From Verrucomicrobiota bacterium (GTDB lineage Bacteria; Verrucomicrobiota; Verrucomicrobiae; Limisphaerales; UBA11358): a DNA stretch of 20,808 nucleotides. The stretch lies in assembly GCA_014860005.1 (NCBI GenBank), contig JACZKP010000047.1, positions 1 through 20,808 of the forward strand. Reading direction: 5' to 3'. Both the position numbers and the translations under genes were made by a program. Positions 7,732 through 17,576 of this stretch are shown piece after piece. The notes below the pieces were generated by a model. That model was given only the letters and a program-made list of their open reading frames with translations, did no database searches and was not told the origin of the DNA. Each line of letters starts with the position of its first letter. Position 1 is the first letter of the stretch.

Positions 7732-7772
7732 TACCCGGCCGTTAACGCTGGACTGATCTCCAACGATTCCGC

Positions 7773-8078
7773 ATGACGCGGTCAACAATTGCCGAACCGG
7801 ATATGCAAATGGTCACCCTCAACGTCGATGCTGGCTCGGCGGCCGAATTGGCGCACCTCGTGGGCAAACGATTCGAGTCATTCACGATGTTGGAAGGCGT
7901 GGGCGCCTTTCGCGGGGTCACCGAAAAACTGTGGCTCATTAAGATCGCAACCTCCGATCTGACGACGCTCCTTGCGGTCGCTGAAGAGATCTGCATGACC
8001 TTCCAGCAGGACGGCGTTGGCGTCGAGTGCCACAGCCGGTACTACCGGGCGACTGGCAAAACCACCCCGAAAAAATGA
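7773..8078 (+). CDS. Small protein of unknown function (101 aa)
   Basis: A 101-residue frame with protein-like composition: MVTLNVDAGSAAELAHLVGK, then FESFTMLEGVGAFRGVTEKLWLIKIA and a helix VAEEICMTFQQDGVGVEC. The pattern G-x-F/W-x-G-x-x-E followed by a helix and QDGVGVE recalls small ferredoxin-like α/β folds that sense or bind ligands, but no family was identified with confidence. The start is uncertain: ATG codons at 7773, 7803 and 7809 are all in frame and none has a clear ribosome binding site; 7803 or 7809 would fit the fold better. It is co-directional with moxR, 159 bp upstream of it, and could be the first gene of that unit. Confidence 0.6.
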   Translation: MTRSTIAEPDMQMVTLNVDAGSAAELAHLVGKRFESFTMLEGVGAFRGVTEKLWLIKIATSDLTTLLAVAEEICMTFQQDGVGVECHSRYYRATGKTTPKK

Positions 8079-8237
8079 GAATGACGAAGCAAACGCTTTT
8101 GCCGGGATAAAGGCGGGGCGGCACTTTGAACCCGTCAACATGACTGGGCGGGTATGTTGGTCATTTGGGGAATTCATTCCTGAACAAATTGAGGCTGGCT
8201 TTGTCGAAATCATTCCGGTAACCAGCCATTTAGTATA

Positions 8238-9218
<981 letters not shown>

Positions 9219-9252
9219 GAAACAAAAACCCTTTGCTGGGTTTCATTGAGCG

Positions 9253-10293
9253 ATGGCCGGCGAATTTCTCATACCACCCCGAATCAGCGGCGCGCCTGCG
9301 TTGCAAGCCGTGCCGCCGCGCCTCGTCAAGCCGCCGCGCCTGCCGTGGCAACAAAAAACTCCCCCGGCCATTCCCCGCCATCTCCAAAAGCCGGCCATCC
9401 TCACTCCGGCCGAGCTCGAACGTTTCAAGAACCTACTCGTCTTCGCGCGTGCCACCGTCGAGGGGTATTTCTCCGGCAAACACAAGTCCCCCTTCCGCGG
9501 ATCATCCGTGGAATTTGCCGACTACAAGGAATACGTGCCTGGCGACGAGGTGAACCGTATTGACTGGCGGGCTTATGGGCGCACGCGGCGGCTGTTCGTC
9601 CGGCAGTTTGAAGCCGAAACAGACATGATGGTTTACCTGCTCGTGGACGTGAGTGCTTCGATGAGTTACGCGGGCGGGAAGCGGCAGTCCAAATATCTCC
9701 TCGCAGCGCGAATTGCCGCCGCGTTGGCCTACCTGATGACGCATCAGGGTGACAAGGCTGCGCTGGGATTGTTCGCGGCGAAGGTTAACAGCTTCCTTCC
9801 GCCGGGCGGAACGCGGCGGCATCTGCACAACCTCGTCACGGAACTTGAGCGCGTGCAACCTGCCGCCACCACCGGCATTGCGCACGCCCTGCAGGAGTGC
9901 AATTCGCTTTTCAAAAAGCGCGGGCGCATTGTCATCCTCTCTGATTTCTGGACAGACACGGATGAATTCCTGGATGCGTTGGGCCAGTTTCTGCATCGCA
10001 AGTTTGAGGTCCTCCTGCTGCACGTTGTTGACCCGGACGAACTGGATTTGCCGCCCGTCAACGTCGCCCGGTTTCAGGACATGGAAACGGGCGAACGCGT
10101 CGAGGTGGAGCCGGAGGAAATCCGTGCAACCTATCGCGAGACGGTACGGGCGCACATTGACAGGCTTGCCGGTGAAGCCAACAGCCGCCGCGTCAGCCAC
10201 GCGCTGGTGAACACGCGCAATCCCTACATCGAGGCTATCGAGGCTTACCTTGGTTTTCGAGGAAAGCAGAGGCCGACAAAGAATGAAGGCTGA
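9253..10293 (+). CDS. DUF58 domain-containing protein
   Basis: A 346-residue DUF58 protein, the usual partner gene of MoxR. The hallmark PGDEVNRIDWRAYGRT is at about residues 96-111, followed by LFVRQFEAETDMMVYLLVD and VSASM. The latter gives a VWA-like metal-site pattern D-x-S-x-S/M (about 131-137). Later come an ILSDFWTDTDEF segment and VLLLHVVDPDELDLP. No transmembrane helix is present, in contrast to many DUF58 proteins, so it is probably cytosolic. Residues 1-48 are Pro/Arg/Lys-rich and precede the normal domain start LTPAELERFKNLLVFARATV. There is no internal Met before the domain, so either this is a real disordered extension or a non-ATG start near residue 50 is used. Confidence 0.92.
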   Translation: MAGEFLIPPRISGAPALQAVPPRLVKPPRLPWQQKTPPAIPRHLQKPAILTPAELERFKNLLVFARATVEGYFSGKHKSPFRGSSVEFADYKEYVPGDEVNRIDWRAYGRTRRLFVRQFEAETDMMVYLLVDVSASMSYAGGKRQSKYLLAARIAAALAYLMTHQGDKAALGLFAAKVNSFLPPGGTRRHLHNLVTELERVQPAATTGIAHALQECNSLFKKRGRIVILSDFWTDTDEFLDALGQFLHRKFEVLLLHVVDPDELDLPPVNVARFQDMETGERVEVEPEEIRATYRETVRAHIDRLAGEANSRRVSHALVNTRNPYIEAIEAYLGFRGKQRPTKNEG

Positions 10294-10323
10294 GGGAATA
10301 TCAGTCGACGATCCTGCCTCCCC

Positions 10324-12405
10324 ATGACCTTCCTGAATTCAGCTTTGTTCGCCGGGTTGCTGCCGTTGCTGGCACTGCCGCTGGTGATTCATCTGCTGAA
10401 CAAGGGTTTCCCGAAACAATTCCGTTTTCCGTCGGTTGATCTGATCAAGGAAACCATGGCGCGACGTTCCAAGGTGCATCAGTGGCGGCATTGGATTCTG
10501 CTGTTGTTGCGGACGGTTTTTCTCGCGCTGCTGCTGTTGGCGTTTTTGTTACCAGTCATCAAGCGCTTCAATTCCAACCCTGCGGGGCAGGGCGGACGTC
10601 ATGTGCTCATTGTGCTCGACCACTCGATCAGCATGGAGCATAGGGGCGACGGCCCGACCGCGCGCGAACGCGCCATGCACGAGGCTGCGAAGCTGATTAA
10701 TTCGCTTGATGCTGACGACGCCGTCAACGTCCTGCTCCTGCGATCCTCGCCTGCCACGTGTTTTGTGGATTTTTCGCGGGATCATTCGGAGGCGAATCGG
10801 TTTATCAACCAGCTCAAGCCCGGCTTCACCCGTGCCGACGTGAACCTTGCCAACGCCCTTGCCGCGCGGCTTGTCTCGAAAGAGGTGTCCCGGCCTGAGA
10901 TCTATTACATTTCGGATTTCCAGCGGAAGAACTGGGCCAATGTCAACTTCACCGCGCTGCCGCCCGCCGCCAGACTTTTCTTCGTGGACACAGGCGCGAC
11001 GCGTCGCGACAACCGCGCCATTCTTGATGCGCGCATGGCCCAGACGCAGATTCTCGCAGGCGACACGGTGGCGTTGGAGATTTCCGTGGGCAACTTCAGC
11101 CGCGAGCCATTCAATGGGAACATCACGGTCACCGTGGACCAGCGCTACACATTCGATCAGGAGATATCCATCGCGCCGTGGTCCGAGGGCAGGGCGACCG
11201 TGCGCGTGCCCGCAGGGGGGCCGGGCTTGCATCTTTGCGAGGTGCGTCTTCCCTCCGACGCGCTTGAGCACGACAACCACTTTCGCCTCACGCTGGCCGT
11301 GCAGGAAAAGGAGGAGGTGTTGATCGTGTCCGACGGGCCGAACGACACCCGGAGCGGTGCGTTCTTTCTGAGGACCGCGCTCAACCCGTTTGAGAATGAC
11401 ACCGGTTCGCTGCTGCCGCGCCTCATTACATCGGGCGAAATCTCCCCGAGCCGGCTGGCGGGCGTGCGCAAGGTTTTTTTCACCCAGATCAACCGTTTGA
11501 GCGTCGAGGCGTGCGAGGCAACCGCCCGGTTTCTCTTCCAGGGCGGCGGCCTTGTTTATTTCCTCGACGGTCCTGCGGACGCGGAGAATCTCGCCGCCTT
11601 GGAAAGGGTCATCGGCCCGGAAACGATGCCGTTGCGGCTCGCGGAAATGCACACCGCCAGCAACGTAGTCAGCGGAGCGCAGCAGGTCGTGCGTGGCGAT
11701 TTCAAGTCGCGGTATCTGAAGTTGTTCTCCGGGGCGGCGCGTCAGAACCTCGCTTTGCTGGAGTTCTACGACTATTACCGGGCCGGCGCCACCGGCGCAG
11801 GTAGCGTGCTGCTGGCATACGGCGACGATTCGCCCGCCATGGCCGCGCTGCATCACGGACTAGGCACGGCATTGCTGCTGAATTTTTCCGTCGGCGAATT
11901 CTCAAGCAACCTCGCGCGACAGAGAATCTTCCCGGCTTGGATGCAGGAACTGGTCAAGGCCGTGTCCGCGGACGAACCACTGCCCGCCGCCCATGTCATC
12001 GGAGAGACATTGCACGCCGAAGTCTGGCGCAGCGAGATGCGCGACCATGAATTCAAGAACCCGGCGGGCGCGTCCGTGACGATCAAGCGCGTGCCGGATG
12101 GTGAACGTTACAAGGTCACGTTCACTCCGGACCAGTTGGGATTTTATACGCTGGGCGCGCCGCGGCTGCTCTACGCCTTTGGCATCAACACCAGCGCCGA
12201 CGAAGCGGATCTGCGCCCCATTGATAAAGACGCATTGCCGAGGGAATTCGCAGCCGGCCGCGAGGCGCATTTCGTGGCAGGCGCGGACGACTTCGACGAA
12301 CTGGCGCGGGGCCGGCCGTTGTTCCACTGGTTCATATTGGCGGGCGTGGCGGTGCTGTTGTGCGAGAGCGGCTTTCAATTGTTCCTACGGAGGCGGACGG
12401 CATGA
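10324..12405 (+). CDS. BatA-like membrane protein with VWA domain
   Basis: A 693-residue integral membrane protein. The N-terminus has the two-helix BatA-type module (TM about 5-23 and 57-80) with the conserved loop HLLNKGFPKQFRFPSVDLI between them. A VWA domain follows, with metal-site pattern D99-H-S101-I-S103 in VLIVLDHSISMEH, and later IYYISDFQRKNW. The centre (about 240-320) looks like an Ig-like β-domain (NITVTVDQRYTF...HLCEVRLPSDALEHDNHF). The remainder resembles the glutamine-amidotransferase-like fold common in these proteins. A C-terminal TM lies at about 668-687. The gene ends in an ATGA overlap with the next VWA gene, which implies translational coupling and a shared complex. It is a probable membrane client of the MoxR ATPase. 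Confidence 0.88.
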   Translation: MTFLNSALFAGLLPLLALPLVIHLLNKGFPKQFRFPSVDLIKETMARRSKVHQWRHWILLLLRTVFLALLLLAFLLPVIKRFNSNPAGQGGRHVLIVLDHSISMEHRGDGPTARERAMHEAAKLINSLDADDAVNVLLLRSSPATCFVDFSRDHSEANRFINQLKPGFTRADVNLANALAARLVSKEVSRPEIYYISDFQRKNWANVNFTALPPAARLFFVDTGATRRDNRAILDARMAQTQILAGDTVALEISVGNFSREPFNGNITVTVDQRYTFDQEISIAPWSEGRATVRVPAGGPGLHLCEVRLPSDALEHDNHFRLTLAVQEKEEVLIVSDGPNDTRSGAFFLRTALNPFENDTGSLLPRLITSGEISPSRLAGVRKVFFTQINRLSVEACEATARFLFQGGGLVYFLDGPADAENLAALERVIGPETMPLRLAEMHTASNVVSGAQQVVRGDFKSRYLKLFSGAARQNLALLEFYDYYRAGATGAGSVLLAYGDDSPAMAALHHGLGTALLLNFSVGEFSSNLARQRIFPAWMQELVKAVSADEPLPAAHVIGETLHAEVWRSEMRDHEFKNPAGASVTIKRVPDGERYKVTFTPDQLGFYTLGAPRLLYAFGINTSADEADLRPIDKDALPREFAAGREAHFVAGADDFDELARGRPLFHWFILAGVAVLLCESGFQLFLRRRTA
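12389..12393 (+). promoter_or_regulatory. Shine-Dalgarno site GGAGG
   Basis: GGAGG lies 8 nt before the ATG at 12402, inside the 3' end of the preceding gene. It is one of the few clear ribosome binding sites in the window and fixes this start. Confidence 0.7.
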
Positions 12406-14585
12406 ACGGACGGGAAATCATCATCGATCCCATTCTGCCGCCGGCTTTGGTGTATTTTCTTGGCGCGCTGTTACTGGTGTTGACGGTGTGGGCTTACTGG
12501 CGGGTTGGAGTGAATGTCGGGCGCTGGCGGAATGGGTTGCTCACGCTGTTCCGTGCGGCGGGAATTGTCCTCGTGCTCCTGCTGCTGTTGCAACCGTCGC
12601 GGCAGGAAAACCTCCCGCCGCCGTCCAGGGAACGCGTCACCCTGGTGGCCGTCGATACGTCGTTGAGCATGAAACAACCCGATGCCGACCGTGCCTTGCG
12701 GCTCGACGCTGCCAGGAATCTTTTGCAGGACGCCAACATCGTGGCGAGCGATGGCCGGCCCCAGGACGCGCGCATCCGGTTGTTTGAGTTCAACGACGAT
12801 GCGCAACCGGTTTCCCAATCCATTCGCGACCTGAAGCCGAACGGCAGGAGCACGCGGTTGCACAAATCGGTGACGACGATGCTCAATTCGCTTACGCCCG
12901 GAGAGACCGCCAACGCGCTGATCCTGTTGACCGACGGTCATGACTTTGAGCTGGCGAATCCGGCCAAGACCGGCGCGGCGGCGCGTTCGCGGCAGACACC
13001 CGTCTATGGCGTTGCGTTTGGAGCGCAGGGCAAGGTGCGCGATGTGGCCGCGCGCATCGCGAGTTTCCAGCCTTACAGTTATGTGAAACAAAAGTCGCGC
13101 GTCGCGGTTTCATTGCGATTGATCGGCTGCGAATTTGAAACGCTTGCCGTGCAACTGCTGCGGCAGGGCAAGGTCGTGCAGAACAAGCGCATCAATGCGG
13201 ATGAACTGCATGAACTTCCCGTGGAGTTTGAAGTTACCGAGGCGGAGGTTGGCCAGTACGAATATGAGGTGCGTGTGCTGCCACTGGAGGAGGAGACCGA
13301 CATGGCCAACAACAGCGCCATCACGTATTTGAACGTGATTGATCAGCAAGTGCGCGTGCTTCTGCTGGAGGGCGATCCCTACTGGGACACGACGTTTCTG
13401 CAACGCTCGCTCATGCGGAATGACAAGTTCGACGTGGACGCGCTCATCAGTTACAGCGACAAGCGCGTGCGCGCGATTCGCAAAACGGCGGCCACGGGTG
13501 AATTGCTCGTGCCGAAAACCGCCGAACAATTCGCCGCCTACGACGTGATCTTTCTTGGGCGCGCTGTGGAAAGGTTGCTGGACGATTCGCAGATTGCGCT
13601 GCTGGACCGTTACGTGAAGGACATGAACGGCACGGTGATTTTCTGCCGGGGCCGCGCCTTTGAAAAACCGGCGGGCGAACTTGAACCGGTGTTGTGGAGT
13701 GATAACGGGCGCGACCGCGTCCAGCTTGCGGTTGCGGCGGAAGGGCGCGGACTTTCGGCATTCCGCGCGTTGAACGATGATGGCGCCGGCCTGGATGCGC
13801 TGCCTGATTTGTTGAGCGGTCGCGACGCCACCAGCGTCAAGCCGCTCACCGCCACGCTGGCGACGGCCTTGGGCCGTGACGACGGCGGGATCGCGCCAGC
13901 CATTGTGCATCGGCGGTATGGACGCGGGCAGGTGGTGAGCGTGGGTGTCGAGGGATTGTGGCGGTGGGGGTTGAACTCAAGAGTTTCCGGTGCGAACTCG
14001 CCGTTTGACCGCTATTGGGACCAGATGATCCTCTGGCTGCTGGCCGGGCGCGATTTTATCCCCACCGCGCAGTTCTCCTTTCGCCCGAACTCCGCGAACA
14101 TTTTGCTCGGGGAAAAGGCTTATTTTCGCCTCACGATGAAGCAGCACGATCCCGGAGTGAAATCCGTGCCGCTCACGATTTTTCTCGGCGACAAGGAGAT
14201 CAGCCGCGTGAACATGACTGGAGGCGACAGCGGGCGCATCACAGGGGAATTTCTGCCGGAGCGCACGGGGCGTTACCGCGCCGTGGCGAAGTTTCCCGAC
14301 AACACGACACAGGAATCGCGATTTATCGTGTTCACGGAGAACACGGAGGAAACGGAAGTCGCGACGGACGCGCTCTATTTGCGGCGGTTGTGCGAGAGCA
14401 GCGGCGGGCGTTTGCTCGAGCCGATGGAACTGCCCAGGCTGATCGCGGAATTGGGCAGTGAAAAGATGGATGTCACGCCCAGAACACGGCTTCGACCGAT
14501 TTGGAATGGGACTTGGGTTTTTTATCTGGCGGGATTATTGTTCGGCCTCGACTGGTTTTTGAGACGACGCTGGGGACTTTGTTGA
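12402..14585 (+). CDS. Membrane VWA protein with glutamine-amidotransferase-like core
   Basis: A 727-residue membrane protein. Two N-terminal TM segments (about 13-34 and 45-63) precede a VWA domain with an intact metal-site start D85-T-S87-L-S89 in LVAVDTSLSM and a later ALILLTDGHDFEL. A β-domain then leads to a class-I glutamine-amidotransferase-like region (VRVLLLEGDPYWDTTFLQRS, YDVIFLGRAVERLLDDSQIA, GRGQVVSVGVEGLWRW); such regions in this family lack enzymatic function. A C-terminal TM (about 704-720) follows. The ATG at 12402 is chosen over an in-frame GTG at 12360: GGAGG at 12389-12393 sits 8 nt upstream and the ATG overlaps the preceding stop as ATGA. It is the second membrane VWA partner in the MoxR cluster. 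Confidence 0.88.
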   Translation: MNGREIIIDPILPPALVYFLGALLLVLTVWAYWRVGVNVGRWRNGLLTLFRAAGIVLVLLLLLQPSRQENLPPPSRERVTLVAVDTSLSMKQPDADRALRLDAARNLLQDANIVASDGRPQDARIRLFEFNDDAQPVSQSIRDLKPNGRSTRLHKSVTTMLNSLTPGETANALILLTDGHDFELANPAKTGAAARSRQTPVYGVAFGAQGKVRDVAARIASFQPYSYVKQKSRVAVSLRLIGCEFETLAVQLLRQGKVVQNKRINADELHELPVEFEVTEAEVGQYEYEVRVLPLEEETDMANNSAITYLNVIDQQVRVLLLEGDPYWDTTFLQRSLMRNDKFDVDALISYSDKRVRAIRKTAATGELLVPKTAEQFAAYDVIFLGRAVERLLDDSQIALLDRYVKDMNGTVIFCRGRAFEKPAGELEPVLWSDNGRDRVQLAVAAEGRGLSAFRALNDDGAGLDALPDLLSGRDATSVKPLTATLATALGRDDGGIAPAIVHRRYGRGQVVSVGVEGLWRWGLNSRVSGANSPFDRYWDQMILWLLAGRDFIPTAQFSFRPNSANILLGEKAYFRLTMKQHDPGVKSVPLTIFLGDKEISRVNMTGGDSGRITGEFLPERTGRYRAVAKFPDNTTQESRFIVFTENTEETEVATDALYLRRLCESSGGRLLEPMELPRLIAELGSEKMDVTPRTRLRPIWNGTWVFYLAGLLFGLDWFLRRRWGLC

Positions 14586-14595
14586 AACATGAGCA

Positions 14596-14673
14596 AACAT
14601 CGAACAATGAACATCCAAGATCGAACAGCCAATCGCCAGGTCGCGCCCGCGTGGATGCTGGATGCGGGATGCT
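14596..14673. repeat. 7-bp periodic repeat element with complementary arms
   Basis: Between the second VWA gene and the DUF4175-like gene, six heptamers run in tandem from 14596 to 14637: AACATCG, AACAATG, AACATCC, AAGATCG, AACAGCC, AATCGCC. After 15 bp, three more run from 14653 to 14673: GGATGCT, GGATGCG, GGATGCT. The right-arm unit nearly equals the reverse complement of the left (AACATCC gives GGATGTT), so the whole can fold into an imperfect hairpin. From memory, similar heptamer strings are scattered between genes in verrucomicrobial genomes; copy number cannot be tested here. It is the only gap of its size (96 bp) in the VWA part of the cluster. Confidence 0.75.
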
Positions 14674-14681
14674 GAAGATCA

Positions 14682-17576
14682 ATGAGTGACACGCGCCACA
14701 TCCTGAATCGCCTGGCCGCCGCAGACCGCGCTCACCAGAAGGAAGTGGGCGGACGCTTCCTGCTCCGCAGCGTGAAGTTCCTTTGCGCGTTTGTGCTGGG
14801 GGCGTTCGTGCTGGACGTGACGTTGCGGCTCGATCCCGGCTGGCGGCTGGCAATGTTGCTGGTACTGGTTGCCGGCGTGATTGCGCTGGCGTGCGTGGGT
14901 TGGTATCTGGCGTACGTCCGAAGGAACCGGCTCGAACATATCGCCCGCTTTCTCGAAGGGCGTTACGAAACACTCGGTTCGCAACTTATCAACCTGCTCC
15001 AATTGCAGGAGCAGGTGGACGATCCAGCGCTGGCTCCGCTCACGCGCGAGCTCGCCCGCCAGGCGGTGGAAAACTACGAGGGCGGCCTGCGGGAGGCCCC
15101 GATTGAACGGCTGGCGCGCACCGATGCATTGCGCCGGCACTCGTGGCGCGCGGCGTGGGCGCTCTTGATCTTTTGCGGCGTGCTTGCGGCGTTCTTTCGT
15201 GTGAGCGTGATCGAGATTGCGCGCTTCATCGATCCGTTTGGAGATCATCCACCGTATTCGTTCACGCGCCTGGAGATCGTTGATCCTGGTCCTGCGGGAA
15301 CGAATGTGCTTTACGGCAAAGGACTGGTCGTGAAGGTGAAATCCTCCGGTCACCCGCCCAGTGAGGTTTTCATCACGGCTCATCCGCCCGCACAACCGGA
15401 ACAGGCCGTTACGCTGCCGATGTTTGACCAGGGCCGCGCCGGGTTCAACCAGATCCTCGACAACGTGCGCACCGAACTGGTCGTGTTCGCGCACACCAAA
15501 GACCGCCACAGCCTTTCCAGGCAGGTGCGTGTAGGCGTGGTGTTGACGCCGCAACTGGAGAAGGCTTTCGTGCAGGTTACGCCGCCGGCTTACACGGGGT
15601 TGAACGCCGCGGAAAAGGCCTACGCATTCAAGGGCGTCCAGGCGTTGCAGGGCAGCGAAGTGCGCTTCCGGCTGCAATCCAACCGCCCTCTGCGCGATGG
15701 GCTGGTGGAAATTTCCGCCGCCGACGAGCCTCCGCAGCGCGTCACGCTCACGAAGTCGGCCGAACACGAGGTTTCCGGGAGATTCGTTGCCCGGGAATCG
15801 GGCCGCCTGCATTTCAGCATCGTGGATGTGGCGGGCATTCCGTCCCAGGGCGAATGTGAAGGCGCGCTGACCGTGACCTATGATCTGCCGCCGGAGGTGC
15901 GCATTGGGGAGCCCGAGCGGGATGCGTTTGTGGCGATGGATTTCAAACTCACCGCGCGCGTCGAGGCCAGTGACGATTACGGCTTGCGGCAGGTGCGGTT
16001 TCACCGGGGATTGAACGGCGTTTATTCCGCTCCCAGAATTTCGGCCTATGACACCGTGGTGCGCAGCAGCGCCGAGACGTCGGAATTTCACTTCAGCGAA
16101 CTGGGCGTCCAGCCGGGCGATGTCATCTCGATGTTTGCCGAGGCGGTGGACACGGCCCCCGAACCGCATCTGTCGCGCAGCCAGATCGTGCGGCTCATGG
16201 TCATCAGTGTGGAGGATTACAATGATTTCCTGCGCGCCGAGAGCGACATTGCCGACGCGCAGGCGAAGTACGAATCGCTCCAGGACGACTTGCGGGAATT
16301 GATCGAGGAGCAGAAAAAGCTCGCGGCTGAAGCGGAGAAACTGAAGGCGCAACTTGCGAAGGCAGCCGCTGACAAACGCGAACCCATCGCGCGTGATCTG
16401 GACGCGCTGCTGGCAAAGCAGAATGAACTGAACCACAAACTCAACCGTCATGCGGAGCGAATGGAGAATTTCGTAAGACAGACGCCCCTCTACGATGTGG
16501 AGCGGGAGCTTCAGGAGATGTTGAACCAGGAGGCGCAAGTCATCCGCGACAGCGCGGGCGACAACAATGCAACCGCGGGCGACATCGCCCAGCGCAGTTC
16601 GCCGCCGGATGGCCCGCGGCGGTTGACGCCGGAGATGCTGGAGGAGTTCAAACGCGCGGCGGACGAACAGATCGCCCGGCTTGGCGGTTCGCAGGAGGAG
16701 ACGGAGAAGAGAGTGGTGCAGACGTTGCAAGACATGAGCGCGATGCAGGAGCTGCTCAAGGATTTCAACCAGTTCGAAATGTTGTATCGGGCACAGCAGG
16801 AACTGGCGTCCCAGGCGCAGGCTTACGATCGCGCCGGAATGTTGACCCGCGAGGACCAGTTGGCGCTCAAGGAACTGGCCGCGACGGAAAAGCAGGTGGC
16901 CGACCTGCTGGCGGAACTCCAGGACAGACTGCGCGACGACGCGGACGCCGCTGAGAAATTGTTTCCCAAGGCGGCAAAGAGCGGGCGTTTTCTGGCGGAC
17001 AAGATCGAGGAAATGCGAATGACTCCGCTCGCGCGACAGGCCATGGAGCAGATGCTTGCGGGCAACGGCGAAAAATCCTACGCACTGGCCGAGCGGTTGC
17101 GAAGCGAGATGGGAAAACTGTTCAGCGACTGCCAGGGCGGGAATTGCCCGTCCGGCGACGAACTCGATGGCTTCTTGAGTTTGCAACGCCAGATGAAACC
17201 GGGGAACAGCTTCGCGCAGATGTCCCAGAGCCGGAAGTTCGGCCGCCCGGGAAATGGTCAGCCGTTCGGCAAGGGAGAAGGTTCGTCTGGATCATCCGGT
17301 TACGCGGTGATGGATGGCTCAAAGTTGAGCGTGATGGGCAATGAATTCTCGCCAAGCCGCGGTGACGCCAAAGGCAGACAATCCGCACGCACGGGTACAG
17401 GTGCAGGCAGGCTCGCCGGTTCTCCGGACGGCGCGCAAACCGACGAGCCGGACGCGATCAAGGGATTGAATCCCGTCAACCGCCAGTCCGGCGCGGTGAT
17501 CTCCGAAACGGCCCTCGAGGAATACAACGAAATCGTCGAAAATTATTTCAGGACGATCACCACGAGGAAACCATGA
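14682..17576 (+). CDS. DUF4175-like coiled-coil membrane protein
   Basis: A 964-residue protein resembling the DUF4175 group found beside MoxR-VWA genes in Planctomycetes and Verrucomicrobia. Two TM helices (about 29-47 and 53-78), a helical linker (EHIARFLEGRYETLGSQLIN) and a third TM (about 154-175) anchor it. Then comes a large β-rich part (about 190-510) with repeated Ig-like units and LTARVEASDDYGLRQVRFHR. Long charged helices with coiled-coil character follow (about 520-595 and on to about 790), then a Cys pair (DCQGGNC, about 815), a Gly/Ser-rich low-complexity tail, and a terminal helix ALEEYNEIVENYFRTI. It is probably a long envelope scaffold working with the two VWA proteins. Its stop overlaps the DUF4159 start (ATGA). 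A very long open frame lies antisense but looks like a shadow. Confidence 0.8.
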   Translation: MSDTRHILNRLAAADRAHQKEVGGRFLLRSVKFLCAFVLGAFVLDVTLRLDPGWRLAMLLVLVAGVIALACVGWYLAYVRRNRLEHIARFLEGRYETLGSQLINLLQLQEQVDDPALAPLTRELARQAVENYEGGLREAPIERLARTDALRRHSWRAAWALLIFCGVLAAFFRVSVIEIARFIDPFGDHPPYSFTRLEIVDPGPAGTNVLYGKGLVVKVKSSGHPPSEVFITAHPPAQPEQAVTLPMFDQGRAGFNQILDNVRTELVVFAHTKDRHSLSRQVRVGVVLTPQLEKAFVQVTPPAYTGLNAAEKAYAFKGVQALQGSEVRFRLQSNRPLRDGLVEISAADEPPQRVTLTKSAEHEVSGRFVARESGRLHFSIVDVAGIPSQGECEGALTVTYDLPPEVRIGEPERDAFVAMDFKLTARVEASDDYGLRQVRFHRGLNGVYSAPRISAYDTVVRSSAETSEFHFSELGVQPGDVISMFAEAVDTAPEPHLSRSQIVRLMVISVEDYNDFLRAESDIADAQAKYESLQDDLRELIEEQKKLAAEAEKLKAQLAKAAADKREPIARDLDALLAKQNELNHKLNRHAERMENFVRQTPLYDVERELQEMLNQEAQVIRDSAGDNNATAGDIAQRSSPPDGPRRLTPEMLEEFKRAADEQIARLGGSQEETEKRVVQTLQDMSAMQELLKDFNQFEMLYRAQQELASQAQAYDRAGMLTREDQLALKELAATEKQVADLLAELQDRLRDDADAAEKLFPKAAKSGRFLADKIEEMRMTPLARQAMEQMLAGNGEKSYALAERLRSEMGKLFSDCQGGNCPSGDELDGFLSLQRQMKPGNSFAQMSQSRKFGRPGNGQPFGKGEGSSGSSGYAVMDGSKLSVMGNEFSPSRGDAKGRQSARTGTGAGRLAGSPDGAQTDEPDAIKGLNPVNRQSGAVISETALEEYNEIVENYFRTITTRKP

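Larger units (their letters stand above)
7247..7772. other. Divergent intergenic region without a gene
   Basis: About 525 bp separate the minus-strand KOW gene from the plus-strand cluster. None of the short open frames in it looks protein-like. It contains a perfect inverted repeat (7423-7459), a GCAA-capped hairpin (7708-7731), and a short GGCTTG/CAAGCC stem followed by five T at 7336-7357. Promoters for both divergent units are expected here, but no convincing -35/-10 pair could be read by eye. Confidence 0.6.

Noticed and set aside
10549..11856. Long minus-strand open frame antisense to the BatA-like gene
   Set aside because: Low-quality composition and no motif; it is a shadow of the clear BatA/VWA protein on the plus strand.
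14679..17186. Very long minus-strand open frame antisense to the DUF4175-like gene
   Set aside because: Its translation is dominated by Arg, His, Leu and Gln with no recognisable domain. The plus strand here has TM helices, Ig-like units and an ATGA overlap with the next gene. GC-rich codon bias explains the open frame.
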